A stretch of DNA of 64,000 bases from DRPN01 sp964599235 (lineage in GTDB: Bacteria; Bacteroidota; Bacteroidia; Bacteroidales; VadinHA17). How positions within the stretch are numbered: the first letter of the stretch is position 1; each line of letters begins with the position of its first letter. Both the position numbers and the translations under genes were made by a program. Shown here in pieces: positions 44,404-53,831 of this stretch. The stretch is taken from contig CAZRDX010000003.1 in the NCBI GenBank assembly GCA_964599235.1, forward strand, positions 95,609 through 159,608, read 5' to 3'. The notes beneath the pieces were generated by a model. That model did not search any database, was not told the origin of the DNA, and saw nothing but the letters and a program-made list of their open reading frames with translations.

Positions 44404-47163
44404 CTATTTTACGGAATAGTTGTATAAAAAGTTATCTTCCCCGCCCACGATCAGGTTGAAACCTTGGCGGGCAGGCCCCAGCCGTCCGATGGTGAACTGG
44501 GTACGGCCCTTCATGGGAAAGCCTTCGTACAACGACCCGTTATTGTTGACAAGGTAAATGTCACCGTGGGTTGCATCGGTCACACCGATCTTGCGGTCTT
44601 TTTGCGAAAAAGTATAAACCACGGGTGCATAGGCGTCCACCTGGCCGTCGAAACGCCTGGAGAAAGCCTCCCGGCCGGGACGGCGCATCACCAGCAGTTT
44701 GTCGTCGAAAAGGAAGATGAATTCCCGCGCGCCATCCCCGTCGAGATCTTCGTACAGGAACCAGCTCTCGTCGGGCACGCCGGCGAAGGTCATTCTCTTC
44801 ACCTGGCCCTGCAGACTGACGAAGCACACTTCACCGCCGGTGCTGTTCACCACGAAATGAGGTGTGCCGCCACCCGGAGGTGCGGCGAAAAAGATCCCCT
44901 GGTGCGGCGGGCGGATGATGCTCTCCTGCACCGGCACACGCACCCTCCCCCGGCGGTCCAGGACATAGAGGTTCATCGTATCGGAAAAGACCAGGTAATC
45001 CTTGCCGCCATAGACAAAATGCTGCACCGGCGTACGCACCGGGCTCTCGCATTCGGTGATCTTCCACCCCGGCACCAGGTTGCCCGTCTTGTCGTAGAGG
45101 TACATCCTGCTGTCTTCACCCGGCACGAAGATGCGGTAGTTGCGGTTCTTCTCATAATCGAACAGTGCCATGGGGCCCGAGGCGGGGCTGCGCAAGGTCA
45201 CGGGAAAACGCTCCACATAGTTGCCGTTGCGGTCGATGAGATGCAGGGCATGCCGCGTGTTGAAGAGCAACTGCAGCTTGCCGTTGCGGTAATAGTCGAT
45301 CTGCCAGGCCTGCCCCAGCAGAGGCTCACGGAGCGGCAGCTTCCACAACACCCGCCCCGAAGCATTGATCAGATAGATACGGTGAGCACGGTCCTGCAGG
45401 AAGATCTCACGCTGATGCGTCCGGTGGTTGAGCACCAGCTGCGGCTTGTAGTCGAACAAAGTGTCCAGCAGACTCTCCCACACCGTCACGGCAGGCCGAT
45501 CCTCCTTCTCACTGTAAAGGAAATAAAGGTTGTTGTAGATCATCCCGTTCTGGGCGATCGCCTCGTATCCGGCATACCGGAAACTGACCGGCTCCTGCAC
45601 ATAGTCACGAAAACGTTCCTGCACCTTTTCCGAAAAGACACGCCCCGCCACGGGAAGCCCGTCGGAGATGCGTACGAAAGCAAAGAGATTGGACCGCATC
45701 GCCAGCCCCTCGGCAAACTCACGGAAAGAAGGATCGTGGGTCAGGGTCTGCTGAAGGATGTTGAAACGGAAGAAACGCGAGACAGCCCGTACCGAGTTCC
45801 CGAACAACAGATAATTTTCCGACACCATCAGGTAACGGTAGGCATGTGACCCCATGATCCTGCCGAAAAGAAGCGAAGGCAGTCCTTCATAAGGCAGATG
45901 GTAGACGGTCATCCGTGTCTCCCGGTCGAAGGCGATCGTCTGCAGCAACGAGGAATAGGAGGTGCCTTTCTTTTGGGCATACTCTTTCAGGAGCTCCTCT
46001 ACGCTGCGCCGGGATGCCTGGCCGCTGGTCACGGCAGCCACGACGAAGTGGTTGTTCTCCTCCTGTTCGTTCCTGACGTTCAGGATCACATGGCTTGCCT
46101 GGCGGCTGATCATCCCCGCGAAGGCGTCGACCACGGATTCCGGCACCTCTGTTCCGCGGCGGATGTTACCCCGTCGTTTTTGCAGTCCCACCACCGACCG
46201 GTGAAAACTTTGTCCGTCACGGAACGAGACCACGACGCCGGCACAGGCGGCCGTGGGGATCACCTCGAGGATGTCGCACGACTGCGGCTCCTCATCTGCC
46301 AAGAGGCCCAGCAGCGTGTTGCCGGAAGAGGGGGTGAGGGTGAAACCGTTCAGCAGGATCGAACGGGGCTGTACGGTCACATCCAGCTCGGTCCATCCTC
46401 CCACGGGCATCAGCCGCTCCAGACGAGTAAAGACCGCTGGAACCAGCCAGCCCCTCAGGAAGACAGGCACCTTGTCCGTGCGCAGGAAAAGGTTGACCAT
46501 CTCATTACTGCCCGCCGTCTTCCTCACCTTCACAAAACCCGGGTCATCCAGCAGACTCCCGGGAGCGTCGGCCTGACGGATGCTCTCCTCCAGCAAGAGC
46601 CGGTGGGGCGTGAGGAGCAGCAACCCTTTCTTCACGGCATAGTAAAAAGGTTGTGAGGCGCCCTTGAAAAGCACCTGCCATACCTGCACCTGGTTGTATT
46701 CCCGCAGTTTCTTCGTTGTGGCACAACAAGAGAACGTTTCCGTCACACCTTTACCGCCCATCCCCGCCGGCAGACGGACCAACACCAGCCATCCGGCATC
46801 TTTCTTGCCCAGATCATGAAAGCTCACCAGCAACGGCCCGCCCCGGAAAAGACGGTAAAGCGCCATGTCGCTGCCGAACAGGGAATCCGCCAAAAGAAAA
46901 GCCTTCCGTACCTGTCCTGCTTCGGGGATCCGGCTCAGATCCTTCCATACGAGGTTCTCTTTGCCCAGTTTCTCCATCGCATCCGGCAGGTCGTTGCTCT
47001 CCATCACCAGGAAAGCATCCACCGGCACCGCACGGTAAGGATCCTCAACCCTCCCGCCGCCACGACGGTCCCACAAATAGAACATCACACCCCCTGCCAC
47101 CAGCAGGGCCAGCAATAGACCCAGCCAGATCCAGTAACGTCGCTCTTTGTCATGTTCCGTCAT
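44404..47163 (-). CDS. Membrane-anchored protein with C-terminal propeller-like region
   Basis: A 919-residue protein: one N-terminal transmembrane helix (WIWLGLLLALLVAGGVMFYLW, about 11-31), a long extracytoplasmic part resembling the DUF3352 type, and a C-terminal region from about 620 with repeated short strands (INASGRVLWKLPL, LIDRNGNYVERFPV, DKTGNLVPGWKI, VLDRRGRVRVPV, NNNGSLYEGFPM) typical of PQQ-like or FG-GAP beta-propellers. ATG 47163 gives a sensible start. It heads the lipoprotein/barrel operon. No function is known. Confidence 0.6.
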   Translation of the reverse strand: MTEHDKERRYWIWLGLLLALLVAGGVMFYLWDRRGGGRVEDPYRAVPVDAFLVMESNDLPDAMEKLGKENLVWKDLSRIPEAGQVRKAFLLADSLFGSDMALYRLFRGGPLLVSFHDLGKKDAGWLVLVRLPAGMGGKGVTETFSCCATTKKLREYNQVQVWQVLFKGASQPFYYAVKKGLLLLTPHRLLLEESIRQADAPGSLLDDPGFVKVRKTAGSNEMVNLFLRTDKVPVFLRGWLVPAVFTRLERLMPVGGWTELDVTVQPRSILLNGFTLTPSSGNTLLGLLADEEPQSCDILEVIPTAACAGVVVSFRDGQSFHRSVVGLQKRRGNIRRGTEVPESVVDAFAGMISRQASHVILNVRNEQEENNHFVVAAVTSGQASRRSVEELLKEYAQKKGTSYSSLLQTIAFDRETRMTVYHLPYEGLPSLLFGRIMGSHAYRYLMVSENYLLFGNSVRAVSRFFRFNILQQTLTHDPSFREFAEGLAMRSNLFAFVRISDGLPVAGRVFSEKVQERFRDYVQEPVSFRYAGYEAIAQNGMIYNNLYFLYSEKEDRPAVTVWESLLDTLFDYKPQLVLNHRTHQREIFLQDRAHRIYLINASGRVLWKLPLREPLLGQAWQIDYYRNGKLQLLFNTRHALHLIDRNGNYVERFPVTLRSPASGPMALFDYEKNRNYRIFVPGEDSRMYLYDKTGNLVPGWKITECESPVRTPVQHFVYGGKDYLVFSDTMNLYVLDRRGRVRVPVQESIIRPPHQGIFFAAPPGGGTPHFVVNSTGGEVCFVSLQGQVKRMTFAGVPDESWFLYEDLDGDGAREFIFLFDDKLLVMRRPGREAFSRRFDGQVDAYAPVVYTFSQKDRKIGVTDATHGDIYLVNNNGSLYEGFPMKGRTQFTIGRLGPARQGFNLIVGGEDNFLYNYSVK

Positions 47164-47499
47164 GGAGGAGCTCTTTGAAATGAAATTCAAAATTGGCAAA
47201 TTTTTTCCATACCCCCAATGCAGGATCTCCCCGGACACGGCTCCTGCCCCTCTGTCTGCCGGCACCTCCCCCCGACGCTGTGGGAAGGGACCTCACACAA
47301 GAATCCTTTTCTTTTTCTTTGCAGCAGACTGATCCCCGCTCACGATGAAAGATCCCGGCACACATGGCCAGAACATTCCAGGCAACCGACCGTATGCGTA
47401 AACCCGCCGGTCACCATTACCGTTCCTCTTCCTCCGGTATCGCAGGAGCCGCCGGCAACATGATCCTTTTGGGAAGACAGCCTCCGGAATGATCTTTCC
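47164..47499. other. 336-base gap without a gene
   Basis: This stretch separates two leftward genes. I see only short unsupported open frames, no clear TAnnTTTG box and no convincing terminator hairpin. It must hold the promoter of the 919-residue gene unless that is transcribed through from the stress-protein gene. Confidence 0.5.
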
Positions 47500-48339
47500 T
47501 CAGCCGTACATGAACGATCCCACCCGCACATACCCCGAACGCGGGTTGATGCACAGAACGGGGATCTTCGAGCTGTTGGCCAGAAGGTACTGCTCGAAAG
47601 CACCGATGGCAATGCCGATCTTGCGGGTCACCAGGATGATGATCAGGTCGGCCTGGATCTTCGCGGCAAAACTGAGCGTCTCCTTGCCCAGATGGGCATC
47701 CGCCGGGATGTCGTGGATCTCGTAAGAGATATTGTTCTGGATCAGATATTTGATGGCGAAGTTCATCGTGGTGTTCAGCTTTTTCTTCAGATACTTGTCC
47801 TTCGCCTCCTGCTTCAGGATGTGGATCTTGGAATCGAAGTATTTCCCCATGAAGATCGCCATCTTCAGCTTCTCCCTGTTCTCCGTATGATAATCGACGG
47901 GGAAGACGATGTTCTCATACTTCTCCAGGTCGGAGGGGGGATCCTGCACCACCAGGAAAGGCACCTTCGAGCCGATGACCACGCGCAGGGCCCAGCTCCC
48001 GAAGAGTTTCTGGGTGCCGCGGATGCCGTGGGTGCCCATGATCACCATCGAAGCGTTCTGGTCGGAGGCATAGCGGGAGATCTCGTTGAAGATCTTGCCC
48101 CGCCGCAAAGCATAGGTGGTGACGATGCCGGTCTCTTTCTGGTTACGGGCCGCCCTCTCCTCCAGCTGACGGGCCCGCTCCGTCTCACGCTCCGGCGGGT
48201 CCTTCTTGCCAACGATGTGCAGCAGCTCGATCTCCGTACCCACCATCTTCGAGATCTTGACGGCATGTTGCAACGCATGCTCCGAAAGCTCCGTGAAATC
48301 CCACGTCACAATGACAAACCTCCTTTGTTCCTTTTCCAT
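47500..48339 (-). CDS. Tandem universal stress protein
   Basis: A 279-residue cytoplasmic protein made of two universal stress protein (UspA) domains. The first (about 1-145) has the nucleotide-binding pattern MGTHGIRGTQKLFGSWALRV. The second (about 150-279) ends IGIAIGAFEQYLLANSSKIPVLCINPR, where the glycine-rich loop is less canonical. Such proteins respond to starvation or stress and may bind ATP. It stands alone with a 206-base gap to asnS. Confidence 0.88.
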   Translation of the reverse strand: MEKEQRRFVIVTWDFTELSEHALQHAVKISKMVGTEIELLHIVGKKDPPERETERARQLEERAARNQKETGIVTTYALRRGKIFNEISRYASDQNASMVIMGTHGIRGTQKLFGSWALRVVIGSKVPFLVVQDPPSDLEKYENIVFPVDYHTENREKLKMAIFMGKYFDSKIHILKQEAKDKYLKKKLNTTMNFAIKYLIQNNISYEIHDIPADAHLGKETLSFAAKIQADLIIILVTRKIGIAIGAFEQYLLANSSKIPVLCINPRSGYVRVGSFMYG

Positions 48340-48479
48340 AGGTCAGGAAGATTTTTTCGGCTGTTAATTTTTACACCAAGATACAAAATCCGCCGCATTC
48401 CGCAAAAAGGCCCTGATGTTCAGCATTCAGGCAGCACCACACCTTCTTGCAGGAAGATGGAACTCTGGCTGAAATGTTG

Positions 48480-48487
48480 TATTTTTG
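48480..48487 (+). promoter_or_regulatory. asnS -7 box
   Basis: TATTTTTG is a full TAnnTTTG match. It gives a leader of roughly 55 bases containing the inverted repeat TTGCCGG (48485-48491) / CCGGCAA (48513-48519), which could fold near the 5' end. Confidence 0.5.
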
Positions 48488-48545
48488 CCGGCCGGGGATG
48501 GCAGGAGGCCTCCCGGCAAGTGTAAAACCTCCACAACACCGTACC

Positions 48546-49937
48546 ATGAAAGAACGCAACAAGATCAAGGATCTGCTCACCTCTTCGGAGACCGAAATCG
48601 ACGTGCACATCAAAGGCTGGGTGCGCACCAAGCGGGGCAACAAGAACGTCGCCTTCATCCATGTCAACGACGGCTCCACCATCCACAACATCCAGGTGGT
48701 GGCCGACCCCTCGCGTTTCGACGAGCAGATGATGAAGAAGATCACCACGGGGGCCTGTCTTGCTGTCAGCGGCCGTCTGGTCGAGTCGCTCGGCAAGGGT
48801 CAAAAGGTGGAGATCCAGGCCGAGGAGATCACCCTCTACGGCGAGGCCAACCCCGAGAGATACCCCCTCCAGAAAAAAGGCCATTCGCTCGAGTTCCTCC
48901 GTGAGATCGCCCACCTGCGCTTCCGCACCAACACCTTCGGCGCGGTCTTCCGCATCCGTCACTCGCTGGCCTTCGCGATCCATGAGTTCTTCAACAAGAA
49001 AGGCTTCGTCTATCTCCATACGCCCATCATCACCGGCTCGGATGCCGAAGGGGCCGGCGAAATGTTCCGCGTCACGACCCTCGACATGAACAACCTGCCC
49101 CGCACCGACGACGGACAGGTCGACTACCGCCAGGATTTCTTCGGCAAAGAGACCAAACTCACCGTCTCGGGGCAGCTGGAAGCCGAGCTGGGCGCCCTGG
49201 CCCTCGGCGAAGTGTACACCTTCGGACCCACCTTCCGCGCCGAGAACTCCAACACACCCCGCCACCTGGCCGAGTTCTGGATGATCGAACCCGAGATGGC
49301 CTTCTACGACATCCACGACAACATGGACCTCGCCGAAGAGTTCCTCAAATACCTCATCACCTATGCCCTCGAACACAATGCCGACGACCTGGCTTTCCTC
49401 GAGGAACGGTACGACAAGGAACTCACCTCGCGGCTGCGTTTCATCCTGGAGAACGACTTCGTGCGCACCACTTACACCGACGCCATCGAGATCCTCCTGG
49501 CCTCGGGCCGCAAGTTCGAGTTCCCCGTGAAATGGGGGGCCGACCTGCAGGCCGAACACGAACGTTACCTGGTGGAACAGCATTTCAACCGCCCCGTCAT
49601 CCTCACCGACTATCCCAAGGATATCAAGGCTTTCTACATGAAGCAGAATGACGACGGCCGTACCGTGCGGGCCATGGATGTTCTCTTCCCCCGCATCGGC
49701 GAGATCATCGGCGGCTCGCAGCGTGAGGAAGACCACGACAAGCTCTACCGTCGTGTCCGGGAGCTCGGCATACCCGAAAAAGACCTGTGGTGGTACCTCG
49801 AGACCCGCATCTTCGGCTCGGCACCCCACAGCGGCTTCGGTCTGGGCTTCGAACGCCTCGTCCTCTTCGTCACCGGCATGTCCAACATACGCGACGTCAT
49901 CCCCTTCCCGCGCACACCCAAGAACGCCGAATTCTGA
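48546..49937 (+). CDS. asnS: Asparaginyl-tRNA synthetase
   Basis: A class II synthetase of 463 residues: N-terminal OB-fold anticodon-binding domain (VHIKGWVRTKRGNKNVAFIHV), then the catalytic core with class II motifs FRTNTFGAVFRIRHS, FRAENSNTPRHLAEFWMIEPE and GFGLGFERLV. The enzyme is AsnRS rather than AspRS judging by overall pattern (DGSTIHNIQVVAD). ATG 48546 gives the normal start. rpoN follows 96 bases later. Confidence 0.95.
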   Translation: MKERNKIKDLLTSSETEIDVHIKGWVRTKRGNKNVAFIHVNDGSTIHNIQVVADPSRFDEQMMKKITTGACLAVSGRLVESLGKGQKVEIQAEEITLYGEANPERYPLQKKGHSLEFLREIAHLRFRTNTFGAVFRIRHSLAFAIHEFFNKKGFVYLHTPIITGSDAEGAGEMFRVTTLDMNNLPRTDDGQVDYRQDFFGKETKLTVSGQLEAELGALALGEVYTFGPTFRAENSNTPRHLAEFWMIEPEMAFYDIHDNMDLAEEFLKYLITYALEHNADDLAFLEERYDKELTSRLRFILENDFVRTTYTDAIEILLASGRKFEFPVKWGADLQAEHERYLVEQHFNRPVILTDYPKDIKAFYMKQNDDGRTVRAMDVLFPRIGEIIGGSQREEDHDKLYRRVRELGIPEKDLWWYLETRIFGSAPHSGFGLGFERLVLFVTGMSNIRDVIPFPRTPKNAEF

Positions 49938-50033
49938 AAAAACACCCTGCGATATTTGAACAGAGGACGCGCAAAGGGAAATTTTTTTTAACTTGCTCTT
50001 GAAACCTGCAGAAGCCCCCGGAGGCTCACACCT

Positions 50034-51530
50034 ATGCTGAAACAACGACTACAACAGAAACTCCTCCAGAAACTCTCCCCCCAGCAGATCCAGATCATCA
50101 AACTGCTGGAGATACCTACCGTGCAGCTCGAACAACGCATCAAGAAAGAGCTGGAGGAAAATCCCGTGCTGGAGGAAGGTTTCGATGAAAGCGACGATCC
50201 CTACGCCACCAACGAGAACGAGGAGGTGAACGCCCCGGCAGACAGCGGAGAAGAAGAGCACGACAACGAACAACACGACGAACAGGAGGAGTTCTCCCTC
50301 GACGATTACCTCGAGGACGACGATATCCCCGACTACCGTCTCAACCTGCGCAATACCTCCCCCGACGACGAGAAGAAAGAGGAGATCCCCTTTTCGGTGG
50401 GAAGTACCTTCCACGACTATCTCCTCAGCCAGGTAGGTCTGCAGAACTTCACCGAGAAAGAACGTCTCCTGGCCCAGTACATCGTCGGCAACATCGACGA
50501 GGACGGATACCTGCGCAGGGACATCGAGAACATTGTCGACGACCTGGCCTTCACCCAGAACATCACCGCCTCGGAAGAGGAGCTGATGAAAGTCCTTAAG
50601 GTGATCCAGGAGTTCGACCCGCCGGGGGTGGGCGCACGCGACCTGCAGGAATGCCTGCTGCTGCAGATCGAAAGGAAAGACCTCGACAACCCCCGCATCG
50701 CCCTGGCACACAAGATCCTCAAAGACCATTTCACCGAGTTCACCAAGAAACACTACAAGAAGATCCAGGACCGCCTCAACATCTCCGAAGAGGAGCTGAA
50801 GGCGGCCATCGACGAGATCCTCAAGCTCAACCCCAAACCCGGCAGTTCGTTCAGCGACCCGATGAACAAACCGGTGCAACACATCGTCCCCGATTTCATC
50901 CTCGAGATCGATGAGGGACGGCTCAACCTCTCGCTCAACGCACGCAACGTGCCCGACCTGCGCATCAACAGGCATTACGCCGAGATGCTCAAAGCTTACA
51001 ACGAGAACAAGAAGAAACCTTCGAAAGAAGAACGCGACACCATCACCTTCGTCAAGCAGAAGCTCGACTCCGCCAAATGGTTCATCGATGCCATCAAGCA
51101 ACGGCAGAACACCCTCCTGCTCACCATGCAGGCCATCATCGACTTCCAGAAGGAGTTCTTCCTCACCGGCGACGAGACCAAGCTGAAGCCCATGATCCTC
51201 AAAGACATTGCCGGAAAGACCGGTCTCGACGTCTCCACCATCTCGCGCGTGGCCAACAGCAAATACATCCAGACACCGTACGGCATCTACCCCCTGAAAT
51301 ACTTCTTCTCCGAAGGTCTCCAGACCGACTCGGGCGAGGAGGTCTCCACACGCGAGATCAAGGCCATCCTGCAGGAGCTCATCAACAACGAGGACAAGAA
51401 GCACCCGCTCACCGACGAGAAACTCACCGAGATCCTGCAGAAAAAAGGCTACCAGATCGCCCGCCGGACGGTGGCCAAATACCGCGAGCAGCTGAACATT
51501 CCCGTGGCACGTCTCCGCAAAGAGCTCTGA
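50034..51530 (+). CDS. rpoN: RNA polymerase sigma-54 factor
   Basis: A 498-residue sigma factor that needs AAA+ enhancer-binding activators. The N-terminal Gln/Leu-rich activator region (MLKQRLQQKLLQKLSPQQIQIIKLLEIP), an acidic linker (about 55-100), the core-binding domain, and the C-terminal RpoN box ARRTVAKYRE are all present. The asnS-rpoN-membrane protein order is closely spaced; the next gene begins 6 bases after its stop. No sigma-54 activator gene lies in the window. Confidence 0.96.
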   Translation: MLKQRLQQKLLQKLSPQQIQIIKLLEIPTVQLEQRIKKELEENPVLEEGFDESDDPYATNENEEVNAPADSGEEEHDNEQHDEQEEFSLDDYLEDDDIPDYRLNLRNTSPDDEKKEEIPFSVGSTFHDYLLSQVGLQNFTEKERLLAQYIVGNIDEDGYLRRDIENIVDDLAFTQNITASEEELMKVLKVIQEFDPPGVGARDLQECLLLQIERKDLDNPRIALAHKILKDHFTEFTKKHYKKIQDRLNISEEELKAAIDEILKLNPKPGSSFSDPMNKPVQHIVPDFILEIDEGRLNLSLNARNVPDLRINRHYAEMLKAYNENKKKPSKEERDTITFVKQKLDSAKWFIDAIKQRQNTLLLTMQAIIDFQKEFFLTGDETKLKPMILKDIAGKTGLDVSTISRVANSKYIQTPYGIYPLKYFFSEGLQTDSGEEVSTREIKAILQELINNEDKKHPLTDEKLTEILQKKGYQIARRTVAKYREQLNIPVARLRKEL

Positions 51531-51536
51531 CCCAAG

Positions 51537-52163
51537 ATGAGAGGAATGGCTGTCACCTCCCGATCCCGCTGGGCCACAGGCGTTTCGTGGCTGTTCCACC
51601 CTCTTTTCCTGCCCATGGTATCAGCGGGGTTGCTCTTTTACGGCGGCACCTACATGTCTTTTTTTCCTCCGGAGCTGAAACGCTTTGATCTCACCCTTTT
51701 TTTTCTCAACACCATTCTGCTGCCGCTGGTCTTTCTCCGTGCTTTCCGGCGTCTGGGGGTGATCAGCTCCTGGCAGCTGACCACGCGTCGCGAACGTCGC
51801 TGGCCGCTGCTCACCTACACGCTCCTGCTGGCGGCCACGTGGGTGGTGCTGCGCAGGGTGCGCCAGCCCCTCTTCCTCACGGAGATGGTCCTGGCCTATG
51901 CAGCCACCGCGCTGCTCACCTGGCTGGCTACTTTCCGCTGGAAGGTCTCGCTGCACCTGGCAGGATGGGGCAGCTTCTCGGCAGTGATGCTGGCCGTCAC
52001 CCTGCAGCTGACCCCCTCATTCGTGGTCTTCTGGCTCCTCTCCCTCCCGCTGGCAGGCCTGACGGCCACGGCACGTCTGGTGCTGCAGCAGCACCGTCCC
52101 GGCGAGGTGTACGCCGCCTTCCTCGGAGCATTCGCGGTCGCCTTCGCCGTGATGATGCTATGA
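51537..52163 (+). CDS. Conserved membrane protein of unknown function
   Basis: A 208-residue protein with about six hydrophobic segments and little soluble sequence. The pattern HPLFLPMVSAGLLFYG near the start and LTTRRERRWPLLTY in the middle resemble small Bacteroidota membrane proteins encoded after rpoN or asnS. It is 6 bases after rpoN and its 3' end overlaps the convergent glycosyltransferase gene by 6 bases. No activity is suggested by motifs. Confidence 0.75.
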   Translation: MRGMAVTSRSRWATGVSWLFHPLFLPMVSAGLLFYGGTYMSFFPPELKRFDLTLFFLNTILLPLVFLRAFRRLGVISSWQLTTRRERRWPLLTYTLLLAATWVVLRRVRQPLFLTEMVLAYAATALLTWLATFRWKVSLHLAGWGSFSAVMLAVTLQLTPSFVVFWLLSLPLAGLTATARLVLQQHRPGEVYAAFLGAFAVAFAVMML

Positions 52164-53270
52164 GCCTTCCCCCGGCGTTGTGACGTCTCCTTTCTTCGTC
52201 CGTTTTTCCAGCTCCCGCAGCCTCTCCCTGAGGAGAGTCGTGCCTTCACGTCCCTGCAGCTGCTTCTGGGAGAGGGTGAGGAACATCCCCTGTTGTTCCA
52301 GATGTTCGGCCAGGTATTCCTGTTCCGTCTGTCCCGGGGTGGGTATCAGCAGGGCGGTCCTGTTCACCGCCACCAGGTCCATGATGGTCGTATAGCCGGC
52401 CCTGGCGATGATGAGAGGCGTGGTGCGCAGGTAGGTGTAGAAGAGCGGGGGAGGCAGATGGGCCACCAGGCGCACGTGTTGTCCGGCGGAGCCGCCCTGC
52501 CGTCGTCCCGGCAGGCCACGCACCACCAGCACCTTCTCCGGCCCGTGGCGCAGCCGCCGCACCAGCAGCCTCTCCAGCACCGTACGCTGCGGCTCCGGAC
52601 CCGAGAGCAGCACCAACACATCGTAAGGCACCGCCGGCACTGCCTCACGACGGTACTCAGGCAACAGAAAACGCGACATCACACCCACATACTCCACCGG
52701 CGGCAGACGCCGCAGATACTTCTGCGGAGGATGGGACAGGATACCCGCCAGCACGGGCTCCTCCCGGCGGTCGGGCACAAGCAACACATCGAAAGGGCGC
52801 AGCCACCGCCGGTGCAGACGGAACAACCACGGCTCCAGCCACCGCCACCCCCGCGGCAGACGGAACCACAACTGGTGGATCACCAGCTCGGAACGGACGT
52901 CGGGATGCCATACACCGTAGCGATGATCGGAGATGATCCGGTCGAAACGCTCTTCCCCCACCATCGTCAGCACCTGACGGTGTTCGCGCTTTGCCGACCG
53001 CCACAGACAGGGCCATGAAAAAAGGATCTTCCACACCGCCGGCAAGGAACGGGAATACCGGATCCGGCAGGAAGGCATGCGCACCATACGCACACGGGGG
53101 AAGGCCTCACGCAAGAGCACGTACGCCTCGCCATCGGCAGCCACGACCACCTCATGCCCCTCCTCCAGCAGACGCCGGATGAAGAAAATGCTGCGGGTGG
53201 CATGCCCCAAACCCCACGACAAAGGAGCATACAGCACACGCGACACCAACCGCCCGGAACGACTCTCCAT
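52158..53270 (-). CDS. GT-B glycosyltransferase, MurG/GT28-like
   Basis: A 370-residue protein with a GT-B layout: an N-terminal glycine-rich loop (LYAPLSWGLGHATRSIFFIRRLLEEGHEVVVAADG) and a C-terminal nucleotide-sugar-binding domain with PLIIARAGYTTIMDLVAVNRTALLIPTPGQTEQEYLAEHL, the GT28/MurG-type pattern. It is a Bacteroidota family of unknown acceptor. It is very arginine-rich. It converges with the rpoN-linked membrane gene. Confidence 0.82.
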   Translation of the reverse strand: MESRSGRLVSRVLYAPLSWGLGHATRSIFFIRRLLEEGHEVVVAADGEAYVLLREAFPRVRMVRMPSCRIRYSRSLPAVWKILFSWPCLWRSAKREHRQVLTMVGEERFDRIISDHRYGVWHPDVRSELVIHQLWFRLPRGWRWLEPWLFRLHRRWLRPFDVLLVPDRREEPVLAGILSHPPQKYLRRLPPVEYVGVMSRFLLPEYRREAVPAVPYDVLVLLSGPEPQRTVLERLLVRRLRHGPEKVLVVRGLPGRRQGGSAGQHVRLVAHLPPPLFYTYLRTTPLIIARAGYTTIMDLVAVNRTALLIPTPGQTEQEYLAEHLEQQGMFLTLSQKQLQGREGTTLLRERLRELEKRTKKGDVTTPGEGS

Positions 53271-53354
53271 AACCTCAAAATTGTGTATTATCCTTCAGAA
53301 AAAGAAACCTCCGCCACACCGCCTCTTTCATCCCCTCATTACTGACTTTTATCA

Positions 53355-53384
53355 TTGTATCTGAAAACCTGAGCCTTACATTTG
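53355..53384 (+). promoter_or_regulatory. Promoter of the hemerythrin-like gene
   Basis: TTG at 53355-53357, a 19-base spacer, TACATTTG at 53377-53384; the ATG is 21 bases further. This is a full match to the Bacteroidota consensus. Confidence 0.6.
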
Positions 53385-53405
53385 TAAATAGAGATCCCCA
53401 ACAGT

Positions 53406-53831
53406 ATGGAAAGAACACCGGAAGAGATCAAATGGTCGCCGGCGCTGGAGACCGGCATCCCAACCCTCGACACGGCCCGACGGGAGTTCGTCGGGCTGTA
53501 CAACCGGCTGGTGAGACTGCTCCGGGAGAGCAAATGTGAGGAAGAGATCTCCTCCCTCTTCTTCTCCCTCATCCACTATGCCGGCGACGACCTCATCCGT
53601 GAGGAGATGCTGCTGCGGGATGCCGAATATCCCCGTTTTTCCGTTCACAGGGAAGCACATGGCCGGTTCATCGAACAGATACGCGACCTGCAGGAACGGT
53701 ATGCTTCGGGTGACGACCATGCCTGCTGGGACCTTTTTACTTTCCTTCAGGAATGGTTCAACGACCATATCCTGAACTACGACCGTGAGGCACTTGATCA
53801 CCTGCATGCCCGCGGGAAGGGCGGCTCATGA
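53406..53831 (+). CDS. Hemerythrin-like protein missing two iron ligands
   Basis: A 141-residue four-helix protein aligning along its length with bacteriohemerythrin. The later ligands are in place: Glu66, the HREAH pair His81 and His85, and His121 with Asp126 (HILNYD). The helix-A histidine is replaced by Ala24 (DTARREF instead of DQHK), and the helix-B histidine of HxxxE is replaced by Asp62 (DDLIREE). A classical seven-ligand di-iron O2 site is therefore incomplete; a changed di-metal or mononuclear site is possible. It has its own promoter and overlaps a convergent gene by 6 bases. Confidence 0.82.
   Translation: MERTPEEIKWSPALETGIPTLDTARREFVGLYNRLVRLLRESKCEEEISSLFFSLIHYAGDDLIREEMLLRDAEYPRFSVHREAHGRFIEQIRDLQERYASGDDHACWDLFTFLQEWFNDHILNYDREALDHLHARGKGGS

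Noticed and set aside
42529..44427. 632-codon plus-strand frame opposite the large lipoprotein
   Set aside because: The opposite frame has a lipoprotein signal and operon spacing; this one has no recognisable domain.
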